Assembly: GCF_001542875.1 (NCBI RefSeq)
Contig: NZ_LMAF01000002.1
Coordinates: forward strand, 643,501-707,500
DNA: 64,000 nucleotides
DNA from: Erythrobacter sp. YT30
Lineage (GTDB): Bacteria > Pseudomonadota > Alphaproteobacteria > Sphingomonadales > Sphingomonadaceae
Reading direction: 5' to 3'
A program made the position numbers and the translations under genes. Below the pieces are notes generated by a model, which did not search any database, was not told where the DNA came from, and saw only the letters and a program-made list of their open reading frames with translations. Positions 34,167 through 43,309 of the stretch are shown in pieces. Each line of letters starts with the position of its first letter. The first letter of the stretch is position 1.

Positions 34167-35237
34167 ATGATTTCCATCTTCCGCACCCCCATCGCCGCCG
34201 CACTCGCTTTTGGTGCAGCCGTGTTTTCCGCGCCGATCGCCGCGCAAACAGCCGATTTTGAGGCGAGCTTTGATCGCGCGCTCGGCACCGACATGCGCGA
34301 GCCGCAATCGTTTGAGGCGATTTACGAGAGCTCTTTTGAGCAGCGTATTGCAGAGCTCGCGGACGGCAATCTCGGTCGCATCGGCGTTTACGCGGTTGAT
34401 CTTGCAACAGGCGAAGAGATCTCTGTTTTGGGCGATCAACGTTTTCCGATGGCTTCAACCAGTAAGGTCGCGGTCGCTGCGACTTTCCTCGCCGGTGTCG
34501 ATGAGGGCCGCTACAGCCTGACGAGCGAATACCCGTTGTTGATTCCTGTCCGGTCAAAGAAATTCTCAAGCGAAAAAGCGCCTGTTCGCACTGGCAATTA
34601 CGTTCCTGCGTATGAATTGATCAGCCTGATGATCAGCAAAAGCTGCAACAGCTGCACGGATGCTCTTCTAAAGGCTGTCGGCGGCACTGAAGAAGTCAAT
34701 AAATGGATGCGTCAGGCTGGGCTGAGCGATTTCGAACTTTCCCGCGACATCGCCACATTGGTGCGCGATGATGGCGAATTTGATCCGGTCGAATGGATCG
34801 ATCCGCGCGACTCCGCAACACCCCGCGTCATGGGTCAATTGCTTGCAGGTATCTATCAGGGACGCTGGTTGAGCGCGAACAGCCGCAACTTGCTGATCGG
34901 CGCCATGGAAGAGACAACCACAGGCCGCCGCCGGATGAACGCCGCTTTGCCCGATGCGGCAGCTCTTGCTCACAAGACCGGCACCTTAACTCGCACAGCA
35001 AGCGATATTGGCATTTTCCGCCTTGCAGATGGGCGTGCAGTAGTAGCGGCGATCTATGTGACAGGACAAAGCAGCAGCTTGGCTGACGAAGCGCGCAACA
35101 AACGCGCATCAAGAGCCAAACGTGACGCACGGATCGCTGATATCACGCGCGCTCTTTACAACGGCTTTTCTGCCAAGGCTGGTTTGCGGCAGGATCCCAC
35201 TAGGAACTGGACCGCAGAGCCCCGCACTGGCGGCTGA
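34167..35237 (+). CDS. Class A beta-lactamase-like serine hydrolase
   Basis: Exported 356-residue protein (signal peptide ending SAPIAAQ near residue 27) of the penicillin-binding/beta-lactamase A fold. The nucleophile motif S97-T-S-K100 in FPMASTSK, the KTG motif K270-T-G, and RDSATP downstream of an omega loop match class A. The usual SDN is SCN (S159-C160-N161) with a second Cys at 163. A Glu equivalent to E166 is not clear: the omega loop reads EFDPVEWIDPRD, about two residues shorter. It could hydrolyse beta-lactams or act on cell-wall peptides; neither is proven. The ATG has no strong Shine-Dalgarno. The 297-base region upstream has no gene. Confidence 0.82.
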   Translation: MISIFRTPIAAALAFGAAVFSAPIAAQTADFEASFDRALGTDMREPQSFEAIYESSFEQRIAELADGNLGRIGVYAVDLATGEEISVLGDQRFPMASTSKVAVAATFLAGVDEGRYSLTSEYPLLIPVRSKKFSSEKAPVRTGNYVPAYELISLMISKSCNSCTDALLKAVGGTEEVNKWMRQAGLSDFELSRDIATLVRDDGEFDPVEWIDPRDSATPRVMGQLLAGIYQGRWLSANSRNLLIGAMEETTTGRRRMNAALPDAAALAHKTGTLTRTASDIGIFRLADGRAVVAAIYVTGQSSSLADEARNKRASRAKRDARIADITRALYNGFSAKAGLRQDPTRNWTAEPRTGG

Positions 35238-35264
35238 TCCAGACCTCATTCGAGGTTAGAACCC

Positions 35265-35301
35265 CAAAGAAAAAGGCGGCACCGTTATGGCACCGCCTTC
35301 T
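35265..35301 (-). terminator. Terminator of Ala-rich lipoprotein gene
   Basis: On the minus strand AAGGCGG pairs with CCGCCTT around an inner loop, followed by TTTTTCTTT. It lies beyond the lipoprotein stop; on the plus strand it follows the beta-lactamase-like gene but has only a TTCTC tail. Confidence 0.7.
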
Positions 35302-35344
35302 CTGAAACGTCACCTGCTTGAGTAGGTGAGTTAGCTGGAAACGA

Positions 35345-35641
35345 TTACTCGCCTTCGCCAGCCATCATTTCTTCAGCTTTGTCGCCGGCTGCTTCAACTG
35401 CGCCGTCAACAGCTTCGGCACCGTCAGCAGCAGCACCTTCAACAGCTTCTGCGCCGTCTGCAGCAGCGCCTTCAACAGCTTCTGCGCCTTCTTCGGCAGC
35501 AGCGGTTGCGTCGTCAGCGACAGACTGAGCGTCTGCAGCCATTGCGTCTGCGGTTTCACCAGCTTTTTCAGCGGTTTCGCCGCAAGCAGCAAGGCCCAGA
35601 GCAGAAGTTGCAACAGCAGCGGCAAGAACGAACTTACGCAT
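35345..35641 (-). CDS. Small Ala/Glu-rich repeat lipoprotein
   Basis: Lipoprotein of 98 residues: MRKFVLAAAVATSALGLAAC ends at the lipobox Cys20. The mature part is Ala, Glu, Asp and Gly only in large part, with three near-identical 11-residue units (51-61, 62-72, 73-83, pattern xGAEAVEGAAA), encoded by 33-base tandem repeats. It is predicted helical and strongly acidic. Similar small Ala-rich lipoproteins occur in sphingomonads without known function. An upstream in-frame start would add 19 residues before the signal and is unlikely. Confidence 0.8.
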   Translation of the reverse strand: MRKFVLAAAVATSALGLAACGETAEKAGETADAMAADAQSVADDATAAAEEGAEAVEGAAADGAEAVEGAAADGAEAVDGAVEAAGDKAEEMMAGEGE

Positions 35642-35750
35642 AATACGAATTCCCTTATTCAGCGCTAAATAGCGCGGTTTGAATACGCGTCGGGTCAAAA
35701 GCTCCCTCCGCGTCAGCCGGCTTATGATCCCGACTTACCTGCTTAATAAA

Positions 35751-35814
35751 GGCCGAAATGTGGCAAATCAAGTCAAATAAGGCAATTTTGCCTCATTCCT
35801 GCCTCATTTCGGCC
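35751..35814. repeat. Nested inverted repeat upstream of polA
   Basis: Outer 15-base arms GGCCGAAATGTGGCA (35751-35765) and TGCCTCATTTCGGCC (35800-35814) match at 14 of 15 positions. Inside is a perfect 14-base palindrome AGGCAATTTTGCCT (35780-35793). It lies between the divergent lipoprotein and polA genes. Confidence 0.75.
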
Positions 35815-35905
35815 AAATTTTACAAAGCTGAACATATTGGAAAGGGCAGTGCATGGCGGCTCAAACTGCCTTACGCAGCATCGCTGCCAGTGCTAGCAGG
35901 CGATC

Positions 35906-38743
35906 ATGTCTGATCAGCAGCACCTCTATCTCGTCGACGGCTCGTCCTATATCTTCCGCGCCTATCACCGCCTGCCCCCACTCACCAATCCAAAAGGAAC
36001 GCCGGTGGGTGCAGTTTATGGTTACACAACGATGCTGTGGAAGCTGGCCGATGATCTCGACACCGCATCAGGCCCCACCCATCTTGCGGTCATTCTTGAT
36101 AAAGACTCGAAAAGTTTCCGCAACGACATCTACCCCGAATACAAGGCGAACCGTCCCGAACCGCCGGAAGACCTGCGCCCGCAATTTCCGCTGATCCGCG
36201 ATGCAACACGTGCATTTAGCCTCCCATGTATCGAAGAAGCGGGCCTTGAAGCCGATGATTTGATCGCTTCGTACGCACGCGAAGCGCAGCGTCAGGGATG
36301 GAACGTCACCATCGTTTCCTCTGACAAGGATTTGATGCAGTTGGTGGGCGAAGAAAACGGCGCGCGCATCGACATGCTTGATACGATGAAAAGCGCGCGC
36401 ATCTATATTGAAGAGGTCGAAGAGAAATTCGGGGTCAAGCCTGAACTCGTTGGCGATGTGCTTGCGCTGATGGGGGATAGCGTCGACAACATTCCCGGCA
36501 TTTATGGCGTTGGTCCCAAAACGGCGAGCAAACTCATTGCCGAGCATGGTTCGCTGACCGCGGCGCTGGATCAGGCGCCCGACATGAAAAAGTCCAAGCT
36601 CAAAGAGCGCCTTATCGAAGGCCGGGAGGATGCTGAACTTAGCCGGGTGCTGGTAACACTTAAGGAAGACTGTGACCTCCCGCAGCCCATCGAAGAAATG
36701 AAACTGGAAGGTATTCCTTCCGAACCCCTAGCCGCCTTTTTGGAAGAACATGGCTTTACTTCTCTTTTAAAGCGGCTGGGCGCGGGATCAGGCAGCCCGG
36801 ACAGGCCGAACAATCTCCATCCTGAGAAAGCGGACAAGGCGGGGGATGCAGGAGATGCGGACGGCAATCGTCAGCCGCTCCCGGAAATGCCCAGGGTCGA
36901 TCGAAGCGCGTATGAGACAGTTCAGACAATGGACCGCCTTGAAGACTGGGTCTCTCGCGCTTCCGCCGCGCAGTTTGTCGCTGTCGATACCGAGACATCT
37001 TCTCTGGATGCGATGCAGGCCGATCTTGTCGGTGTGAGCCTTGCGCTTGGGCCCAATGATGCTTGCTATATCCCGCTCGCCCATGGCGGCAACGATCTGC
37101 TCTCGGAAAAGCCTGAGCAGATTGGGCTGGATGATGCGCTGGCCGCTTTGAAACCTTTGCTCGCAAATGACGCCGTCCTCAAAATCTTCCAAAATGGCAA
37201 ATACGATCTCAATGTGCTGGCAAGGTACGGGATCGAGGTTGCTCCCATCGAAGATACGATGGTGATGAGCTTCAACCTTGATGCGGGGCGCGGCGAAGGC
37301 ATGGGCGGCGGACACGGAATGGACGAACTGTCCGAGCGCCACCTTGGCCATACGCCGCTGTCTTTCAAGGACGTGTGCGGCACAGGCAAGAAAGCCATCC
37401 CGTTTGGCGAAGTACCGCTCGACCGCGCGACCGAGTATGCAGCCGAAGATGCTGATGTTACCTGGCGGCTCTACCAGATGCTCAAACCGCGTCTTTCGGA
37501 AGAGGGCGGCACGCGCATCCATGAACGGGTGGACCGTCCGCTCATCCCGGTGGTTGCGGGAATGGAACGTGAAGGCATCAAAGTTGATCGCGCTCGGCTT
37601 GCCAAACTCTCGGAGGAATTCGCCACCAAGACTGCCGAGCTCGAAGGGGAAATCCACGAAATCGCTGGCGAGGAATTCAGCGTGGGCAGCCCCAAGCAGT
37701 TGGGAGAAATCCTGTTCGACAAGATGGGTTTCAAAGGCGGGAAGAAAGGCAAGAGTGGAGCCTATTCAACCGACCAATCGACGCTTGAAAAACTGAGCAG
37801 CGATCCTGAGGCGGCAGAGATTACCAAAAAGGTGCTCGAATGGCGGCACCTCTCGAAGCTCAAGTCGACCTACACCGACGCATTGCAAGCGCAGATCAAT
37901 CCGAACACCGGTCGTGTCCATACCAGTTATTCTTTGGTGGGTGCGCAGACCGGGCGATTGTCTTCAACTGATCCGAACCTCCAGAACATTCCCATCCGCA
38001 CTGATATAGGCCGCACTATTCGAGAGGCCTTTGTACCGGAGGAAGGGAACACGCTGCTGGCGGCTGACTACAGCCAGATTGAGCTGAGGTTGGCGGCGCA
38101 TATGGCAGATGTCGACACATTGAAGGATGCGTTTGCCAATGGTGAAGACATCCATGCGCGCACTGCCACGGAAATGTTTGGCGAAGTCACTCGTGACACA
38201 CGTGCTCGTGCCAAAACCATTAACTTCGCGATCCTTTATGGTATTTCGCGCTGGGGCCTTGCCGGTCGGCTCGAAGTTGAGCCCGATGAAGCCCAGGACA
38301 TGATAGACACCTATTTCAAACGCTTCCCCGGCATCCAGCGCTACATCACTGAAACGCTACAAACCGTTGGTGAGCGCGGATATTCTGAAACCTTGTTCGG
38401 CCGCAAAACTTGGTTCCCGCGGATCAAATCGAAGAACCAGGCAGAACGACAGGGATCAGAGCGCGCTGCAATCAACGCGCCAATCCAGGGGACCAGTGCT
38501 GACATCATCAAACGCGCCATGGCCCGGATGCTGCCAGCGCTTCGCGATGCGGGCCTTAACGAGGTGCGTATGCTGTTGCAGGTGCATGATGAATTGGTCT
38601 TCGAATTGCCAGAAGGTGACGTAGAGAAAGCCTCTCCGATTATCGAACGTGTCATGGCCGAAGCGGCACTGCCTGCTGTCACGCTTGACGTGCCTCTTGC
38701 GATAGATATCGGCACGGGGCCAAGTTGGGATGCAGCGCATTGA
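35906..38743 (+). CDS. polA: DNA polymerase I
   Basis: Repair and Okazaki-fragment polymerase of 945 residues. The N-terminal 5'-3' exonuclease domain opens HLYLVDGSSYIFRAYHRLPP; the 3'-5' proofreading domain has VAVDTETSSLDAMQ with Exo I Asp/Glu; the polymerase domain holds AADYSQIELRLAAHMA (motif A), ARAKTINFAILYGIS (motif B) and LLQVHDELVFELPE (motif C). All three activities look intact. A divergent lipoprotein gene lies upstream. The 3' end overlaps the start of the MscS gene by 4 bases if TTG at 38740 is used. Confidence 0.98.
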   Translation: MSDQQHLYLVDGSSYIFRAYHRLPPLTNPKGTPVGAVYGYTTMLWKLADDLDTASGPTHLAVILDKDSKSFRNDIYPEYKANRPEPPEDLRPQFPLIRDATRAFSLPCIEEAGLEADDLIASYAREAQRQGWNVTIVSSDKDLMQLVGEENGARIDMLDTMKSARIYIEEVEEKFGVKPELVGDVLALMGDSVDNIPGIYGVGPKTASKLIAEHGSLTAALDQAPDMKKSKLKERLIEGREDAELSRVLVTLKEDCDLPQPIEEMKLEGIPSEPLAAFLEEHGFTSLLKRLGAGSGSPDRPNNLHPEKADKAGDAGDADGNRQPLPEMPRVDRSAYETVQTMDRLEDWVSRASAAQFVAVDTETSSLDAMQADLVGVSLALGPNDACYIPLAHGGNDLLSEKPEQIGLDDALAALKPLLANDAVLKIFQNGKYDLNVLARYGIEVAPIEDTMVMSFNLDAGRGEGMGGGHGMDELSERHLGHTPLSFKDVCGTGKKAIPFGEVPLDRATEYAAEDADVTWRLYQMLKPRLSEEGGTRIHERVDRPLIPVVAGMEREGIKVDRARLAKLSEEFATKTAELEGEIHEIAGEEFSVGSPKQLGEILFDKMGFKGGKKGKSGAYSTDQSTLEKLSSDPEAAEITKKVLEWRHLSKLKSTYTDALQAQINPNTGRVHTSYSLVGAQTGRLSSTDPNLQNIPIRTDIGRTIREAFVPEEGNTLLAADYSQIELRLAAHMADVDTLKDAFANGEDIHARTATEMFGEVTRDTRARAKTINFAILYGISRWGLAGRLEVEPDEAQDMIDTYFKRFPGIQRYITETLQTVGERGYSETLFGRKTWFPRIKSKNQAERQGSERAAINAPIQGTSADIIKRAMARMLPALRDAGLNEVRMLLQVHDELVFELPEGDVEKASPIIERVMAEAALPAVTLDVPLAIDIGTGPSWDAAH

Positions 38744-39816
38744 TTGAGGAAGTTATCTCGGGAGGCCTGTCGGTTGATTGGAACGCGATAGCCTTTTCTG
38801 CACTTGCCGTGGGGATAGCGGTCGCAGTCGCCTACATCGCGTATCTCATTGTCTTCAAAGCTGTCGGGAAGATCGCGCATCTTTCAGAAGTTTCAGTCGA
38901 TGAAATCCTGCTCAAACGCATCAGACAGCCGATCAAGTGGTCTTTCATTGCGATTGGCATCACTTTGGCGGCGCAAACCGATCCTGCGTTGCGGCAAGTC
39001 TGGGAACCTTTGGCGCAATTCCTTCGGCCCGCGCTTCTGGGCTGGATTGCTTACAATGTGGTGCGCGGGCTTACCGCTGCGATGGAATTGCGGATGGCTG
39101 ATGCCGATCCCGTCGCATCGCGCAGCCGTCGCACGCGCATTGCCGTCCTTTCGCGGATCGCCGTATTCGCAATAGTCGTGATCACAGTTGGGTTGATGCT
39201 GTTTGCCATCCCTTCTGTCCGCACCATCGGCACCACAATGTTGGCCTCAGCTGGTCTTGCCGCCTTGGCCATTGGCGCCGCCGCGCAGCCGGCACTCAAA
39301 TCGCTTATAGCGGGCGTCCAAGTTGCGCTCACCGAACCGATGCGAATTGGCGACCTGGTGAAAGTGGATGGCGATGCGGGCCGTGTGGAGGAGATCCATA
39401 TGAGCTTCGTCACCGTCCGCACGTGGGATGAACGCGTTCTGGTGGTTCCGACAAGCAGCTTTCTCGATCACACATTCGAAAACTGGTCACGCCTTGATGA
39501 GACGCTGACGGGCACAGTCATGTTGCACCTCGATCCCATTACTGAAGTGCCACCGATCCGCGCCGAATTTGAACGCTACATCCAGGAACACGAGTTGTTC
39601 GATCATCGCAACATGGCTCTGCTGCTTACCGAGACATGGCCCGAAAGCATTGAGCTGCGCTTGTCGATGAGCGCCAACACAATCGGCGATCTGTGGCAGT
39701 TGCGCTGCGATGTACGCGAGCACATGATGGGCTGGCTGCGGGAAAACATGGAACATGCGCTAATCCGTCACCGGCTCGAAGTGCCTCATGGCCACCCAAA
39801 GGCCGGAGAGCCCTAA
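38740..39816 (+). CDS. Small mechanosensitive ion channel (MscS family)
   Basis: Membrane protein of about 358 residues in the MscS family, opening under membrane tension. Helices at the N-terminus (AFSALAVGIAVAVAYIAYLI and following) lead to the pore helix GLAALAIGAAAQPALKSLIA, then the beta domain AGVQVALTEPMRIGDLVKVD and VLVVPTSSFLDHTFENWSR. The start is uncertain: TTG at 38740 overlaps the polA stop (TTGA), and another TTG at 38725 is in frame; no ATG precedes the first helix. The overlap suggests translation coupled to polA. Confidence 0.88.
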   Translation: MIEEVISGGLSVDWNAIAFSALAVGIAVAVAYIAYLIVFKAVGKIAHLSEVSVDEILLKRIRQPIKWSFIAIGITLAAQTDPALRQVWEPLAQFLRPALLGWIAYNVVRGLTAAMELRMADADPVASRSRRTRIAVLSRIAVFAIVVITVGLMLFAIPSVRTIGTTMLASAGLAALAIGAAAQPALKSLIAGVQVALTEPMRIGDLVKVDGDAGRVEEIHMSFVTVRTWDERVLVVPTSSFLDHTFENWSRLDETLTGTVMLHLDPITEVPPIRAEFERYIQEHELFDHRNMALLLTETWPESIELRLSMSANTIGDLWQLRCDVREHMMGWLRENMEHALIRHRLEVPHGHPKAGEP

Positions 39817-39822
39817 GTGCGC

Positions 39823-42141
39823 CTAAGACTCCTCATCGTTCCCGTGCTTTTTTGCCCGGGTTGGCTGTAGCGTTTCAGGCACGACAAAGCCGATTGGGTT
39901 GGCCTCGGCGGCGCGCTTTTTCAGTTCGCCGCGCATCTTGCGGTACTCCGCTTCCATCTTTGATGTGACAGTAGCGCGACTATCTTCCAATGCTTCTGCG
40001 AAATCCTGCGCGGTCACTTCGGAAACTTCGCCGCCCACACGCCTTAGCGCGCCCAAGCCAGCGCGGCGGACAATGTCTTCCAAATCTGCGCCAGTGAAGC
40101 GCTCAGTCTTCTTGGCAATATCGGAACGATCGACATCCTCTGCGAGCGGCATCGAGCTCGTATGGATTTTGAGGATATGCTCGCGGCCCGGCATATCAGG
40201 AGTGCCGACATAAACGAGCTCATCAAAACGACCGGGGCGAAGCAATGCAGGGTCAACCAGCGTGGGTCTGTTGGTCGCGCCTACAACGATCACGGATTGA
40301 AGTTCTTCGAGTCCATCCATCTCGGCAAGGATCGTATTGACCACGCGGCCCGTCACCTGCGGCTCGCCCTGACCAGATCCTCTTGCTGGCACGAGACTAT
40401 CAATCTCATCGATAAACAGGACACAGGGGGCAACCGAACGCGCTCTCTGAAACAGCCGGGCGATCTGCTGCTCGCTTTCGCCATACCATTTGGACAGCAA
40501 ATCCGAGCTTTTCATTGAGATGAAATTCGCCTCTGCCTCTTTGGCGACAGCCTTCGCGAGCAAAGTCTTTCCTGTGCCGGGAGGGCCGTAAAGCAGGAAG
40601 CCTTTTGCAGGACGAATACCCAGCCTGCGAAAGGCATCAGGGTTTTTAAGCGGGAGTTCGATCCCCTCTTTTAGTTTGTCGATGGCGTCACCGACCCCAC
40701 CAATATCGTTCCAGCCGACATTGGGCATCTGCACCATGACTTCGCGCATCGCAGAGGGCTGAATGCGCTTCAATGCTTGCATAAAGTCGCTGCGATTGAC
40801 GCAAAGGTCTTCAAGCACGTCCGGCGGAATTTCCCGCGCATCAAGATCAAGCCTTGGCATAATCCGGCGCACCGCATCAATGGCCGCTTCGCGCGCCAAA
40901 GCGGCAATATCCGCGCCGACAAATCCGTGCGTAATGCGAGCAAGCTCAGCAAGATCGACCGATTCCTCTAGTGGCATACCACGCGTATGGATTGCTAGAA
41001 TTTCACGGCGACCTCTCTGATCGGGAACGCCAATGACGATCTCGCGGTCAAATCGTCCGGGCCTGCGCAGCGCTTCATCAATGGCATCAGGACGATTGGT
41101 AGCTGCAATGACCACCAGATTGGCACGCGATTCCAATCCATCCATCAAGGTAAGCAGCTGTGCGACGAGGCGCTTTTCCGCCTCGCCGGGCACTCCGCTG
41201 CGTTTAGGCGCGATGGAATCAATCTCGTCGATAAACACAATGGCAGGAGACGCGCGTGTCGCCTCTTCGAACACTTCGCGCAGACGCTTTTCGCTTTCAC
41301 CATATCCCGAGCCCATGATTTCTGGGCCGTTGATGGTGAAAAACTCGGCATCGCTTTCATTCGCGACAGCTTGCGCTAGCCGGGTTTTGCCAGTGCCCGG
41401 TGGTCCGTGAAGCAAAACGCCTTTTGGTGGATCGACACCGAGGCGGGTGAACAATTCAGGATAGCGCAGCGGCAATTCCACCATCTCGCGCAGGGCTTGG
41501 ATGGTCTCTTCCATCCCGCCGACATCATCGTAGTTGACTGTGCCGCGCGCATCGCGAGGCTCTTCGAATTCAGTGCGAAGCTCAACCTCGGTGTTCTCGT
41601 CGATATGGACGATGCCTTTGGGGTTGGTCGAGGCGACCGACAGGCGGATCTGGGTCAATGCGTATGCTGGTGCGCGCAGCAATTGGCGCACATCGGGCGG
41701 CATATTCTGTACAGGCTGCTGGCCAGTGGTTGCAACCAAATCTCCCGCGACGAGAGGCTTTCGGAAGAAATTTCGTTTCAACGCCTGTGTTGGCCCCTGC
41801 AGTCGCATATCGCGCTGGGCAGGAGCAAAGACGACACGAGTGGCTGGGCGCGTTTCGGCCCGGGTGATTTCGACGTGCTCGCCAGAGGCCGCTTCCGCAT
41901 TGCCGCGCTGCAGACCATCGAGCCGCACCACATCGAGAGTCTCGTCCTCATCGTATGCCGCCATGGCGATCGCTGCTGTGGCGCGTTTGCCGTTAATCTC
42001 AACAACGTCGCCTTCGGTAATGCCAAGCGTTTGAAACGCTGAACGAGGCATGCGGGCGATGCCCTGTCCCGATTCCTCCTGACGCGCGGCCGCGACTTGC
42101 AGTCGTACTGATTGAGTGGGCGCGGCGTCGGCTTCGGCCAT
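39823..42141 (-). CDS. CDC48/p97-type AAA ATPase
   Basis: Protein of 772 residues with a CDC48 N-domain (residues 10-180) and two AAA modules. First module: Walker A GPPGTGKT at 246-253, Walker B D305-E306 in FIDEIDS, and AATNRP with Arg finger region RRPGRFDRE. Second module: GPPGTGKT at 519-526, D578-E579 in FIDEIDS, and [18 protein letters not shown]. The archaeal/eukaryotic CDC48 unfolds ubiquitin- or degron-tagged proteins for the proteasome; sphingomonads have no classic proteasome, so the partner is unknown. ATG at 42141 has GGAGA 9 bases upstream; the C-terminus is Lys/Arg and Glu-rich. Confidence 0.95.
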   Translation of the reverse strand: MAEADAAPTQSVRLQVAAARQEESGQGIARMPRSAFQTLGITEGDVVEINGKRATAAIAMAAYDEDETLDVVRLDGLQRGNAEAASGEHVEITRAETRPATRVVFAPAQRDMRLQGPTQALKRNFFRKPLVAGDLVATTGQQPVQNMPPDVRQLLRAPAYALTQIRLSVASTNPKGIVHIDENTEVELRTEFEEPRDARGTVNYDDVGGMEETIQALREMVELPLRYPELFTRLGVDPPKGVLLHGPPGTGKTRLAQAVANESDAEFFTINGPEIMGSGYGESEKRLREVFEEATRASPAIVFIDEIDSIAPKRSGVPGEAEKRLVAQLLTLMDGLESRANLVVIAATNRPDAIDEALRRPGRFDREIVIGVPDQRGRREILAIHTRGMPLEESVDLAELARITHGFVGADIAALAREAAIDAVRRIMPRLDLDAREIPPDVLEDLCVNRSDFMQALKRIQPSAMREVMVQMPNVGWNDIGGVGDAIDKLKEGIELPLKNPDAFRRLGIRPAKGFLLYGPPGTGKTLLAKAVAKEAEANFISMKSSDLLSKWYGESEQQIARLFQRARSVAPCVLFIDEIDSLVPARGSGQGEPQVTGRVVNTILAEMDGLEELQSVIVVGATNRPTLVDPALLRPGRFDELVYVGTPDMPGREHILKIHTSSMPLAEDVDRSDIAKKTERFTGADLEDIVRRAGLGALRRVGGEVSEVTAQDFAEALEDSRATVTSKMEAEYRKMRGELKKRAAEANPIGFVVPETLQPTRAKKHGNDEES

Positions 42142-42222
42142 GGGCAAAGTCTCCTGATTGCAGGTGACGTTAGCTAGGGTGCCAGATCAGTCATTGCAAA
42201 CCTTGATCGGCGCAATTGACTT

Positions 42223-42254
42223 CAAAAAGAAAAGCCCGGCACAAAGGCCGGGCT
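42223..42254 (-). terminator. Orphan minus-strand Rho-independent terminator
   Basis: AGCCCGGC and GCCGGGCT pair around a 6-base loop; on the minus strand a TTTTCTTTTT tract follows. No coding gene lies upstream on this strand within the region, so it ends an unannotated transcript or an attenuated one. Confidence 0.85.
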
Positions 42255-42390
42255 GAAAAGTTTGGGAGAGGATGCCTGTAAGGCACGGATTGGTATGACC
42301 GCCGCCAGTTTTTTTCGCAAGTGCGAAAGGCGCATACTTACTTGCAAAATACGCAATTATTGCTCCTTAGTTTTCATATTTGTGTCAAAT
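42223..42390 (-). ncRNA. Candidate small RNA (minus strand)
   Basis: Inferred transcript ending at the orphan terminator. The minus strand carries hairpins TTTCGC-ACTT-GCGAAA and TGCCT-TAC-AGGCA before the terminator. A TTGACA box occurs at 42388-42383 but no good -10 follows, so the 5' end is uncertain. Confidence 0.4.
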
Positions 42391-42586
42391 TCTGCAAAAT
42401 CACTGCCTGCTTTTGAGGCTTATGCATAATTTTTAGGCATTTTCAGCGTAATCGTTGCATGTTGCGGCGCAGCAATTCTGGCTCTCGCAAAGACCCTCTC
42501 GCTCTTTGCGTGACAGGGCAAGCGCAAGCGATTATCGGGTTTGCACAAAGACAAAAGCCGTCCCAATTCTCCAGGCCAGGTATGAC

Positions 42587-43309
42587 ATGACCAAGCTTTA
42601 CCCTACCGCCGCCGCCGCGCTTGATGGCGTCCTTCAAGACAACATGCTGATCGCCTCTGGAGGCTTTGGATTGTGCGGCATTCCTGAAAGATTGCTCGAT
42701 GCGATCCGGGATAGCGGTGTCAAAGGCCTCACTTTTGCAAGCAATAATGCAGGCATTGACGATGAAGGGATCGGCAAGCTGCTGCGCACACACCAAGTCG
42801 CCAAAATGATCAGCTCTTATGTTGGCGAGAACAAGGAATTTGAGCGCCAGTTCCTCTCAGGCGAGCTCGAAGTCGAATTCTGCCCGCAAGGAACGCTCGC
42901 AGAAAGAATGCGCGCAGGCGGCGCTGGCATTCCTGGTTTCTACACCAAAACAGGCGTTGGCACTCAAGTTGCTGAGGGCAAGGAGCACAAGGATTTTGCC
43001 AATCGCGACGGTGAGATGGAGACCTACATACTTGAACACGGCATCTTTGCTGACCTGTCCGTCGTCAAGGCGTGGAAAGCCGATGAAACCGGTAATCTCA
43101 TCTTCCGCAAGACCGCCCGCAACTTTAATCAGCCTGCTGCGACTTGCGGCAAGATTTGCATTGTTGAAGTCGAAGAGATTGTTCCGACGGGGTCACTCGA
43201 TCCCGATGAAATTCACCTCCCCGGCGTCTTCGTCAATCGCATGATCGTGGGCGCCCCCTACGACAAGAAGATCGAGTTTCGAACCACTCGTGAAAGAGAG
43301 GCGGCGTAA
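42587..43309 (+). CDS. scoA: 3-oxoacid CoA-transferase subunit A
   Basis: Subunit A (240 residues) of succinyl-CoA:3-ketoacid CoA-transferase, moving CoA between succinyl-CoA and acetoacetate. It opens [20 protein letters not shown], with the glycine-rich [10 protein letters not shown] segment binding CoA, and later [20 protein letters not shown] and [17 protein letters not shown], all typical of the alpha subunit. ATG at 42587 is chosen because it lies next to the conserved start; an upstream extension of 44 residues has no family support. The stop overlaps the scoB ATG by one base. Confidence 0.94.
   Translation: MTKLYPTAAAALDGVLQDNMLIASGGFGLCGIPERLLDAIRDSGVKGLTFASNNAGIDDEGIGKLLRTHQVAKMISSYVGENKEFERQFLSGELEVEFCPQGTLAERMRAGGAGIPGFYTKTGVGTQVAEGKEHKDFANRDGEMETYILEHGIFADLSVVKAWKADETGNLIFRKTARNFNQPAATCGKICIVEVEEIVPTGSLDPDEIHLPGVFVNRMIVGAPYDKKIEFRTTREREAA

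Larger units (their letters stand above)
42142..42586. other. Structured intergenic region, possible small RNA
   Basis: 445 bases between the CDC48 and scoA starts, which are divergent. It contains a minus-strand terminator with no gene before it, two further hairpins (42273-42285, 42313-42328), AT-rich DNA and no convincing protein. Confidence 0.5.

Noticed and set aside
42313..42328. TTTCGC-ACTT-GCGAAA hairpin with a T run as a plus-strand terminator
   Set aside because: On the plus strand the T run precedes rather than follows the stem, so it would not terminate.
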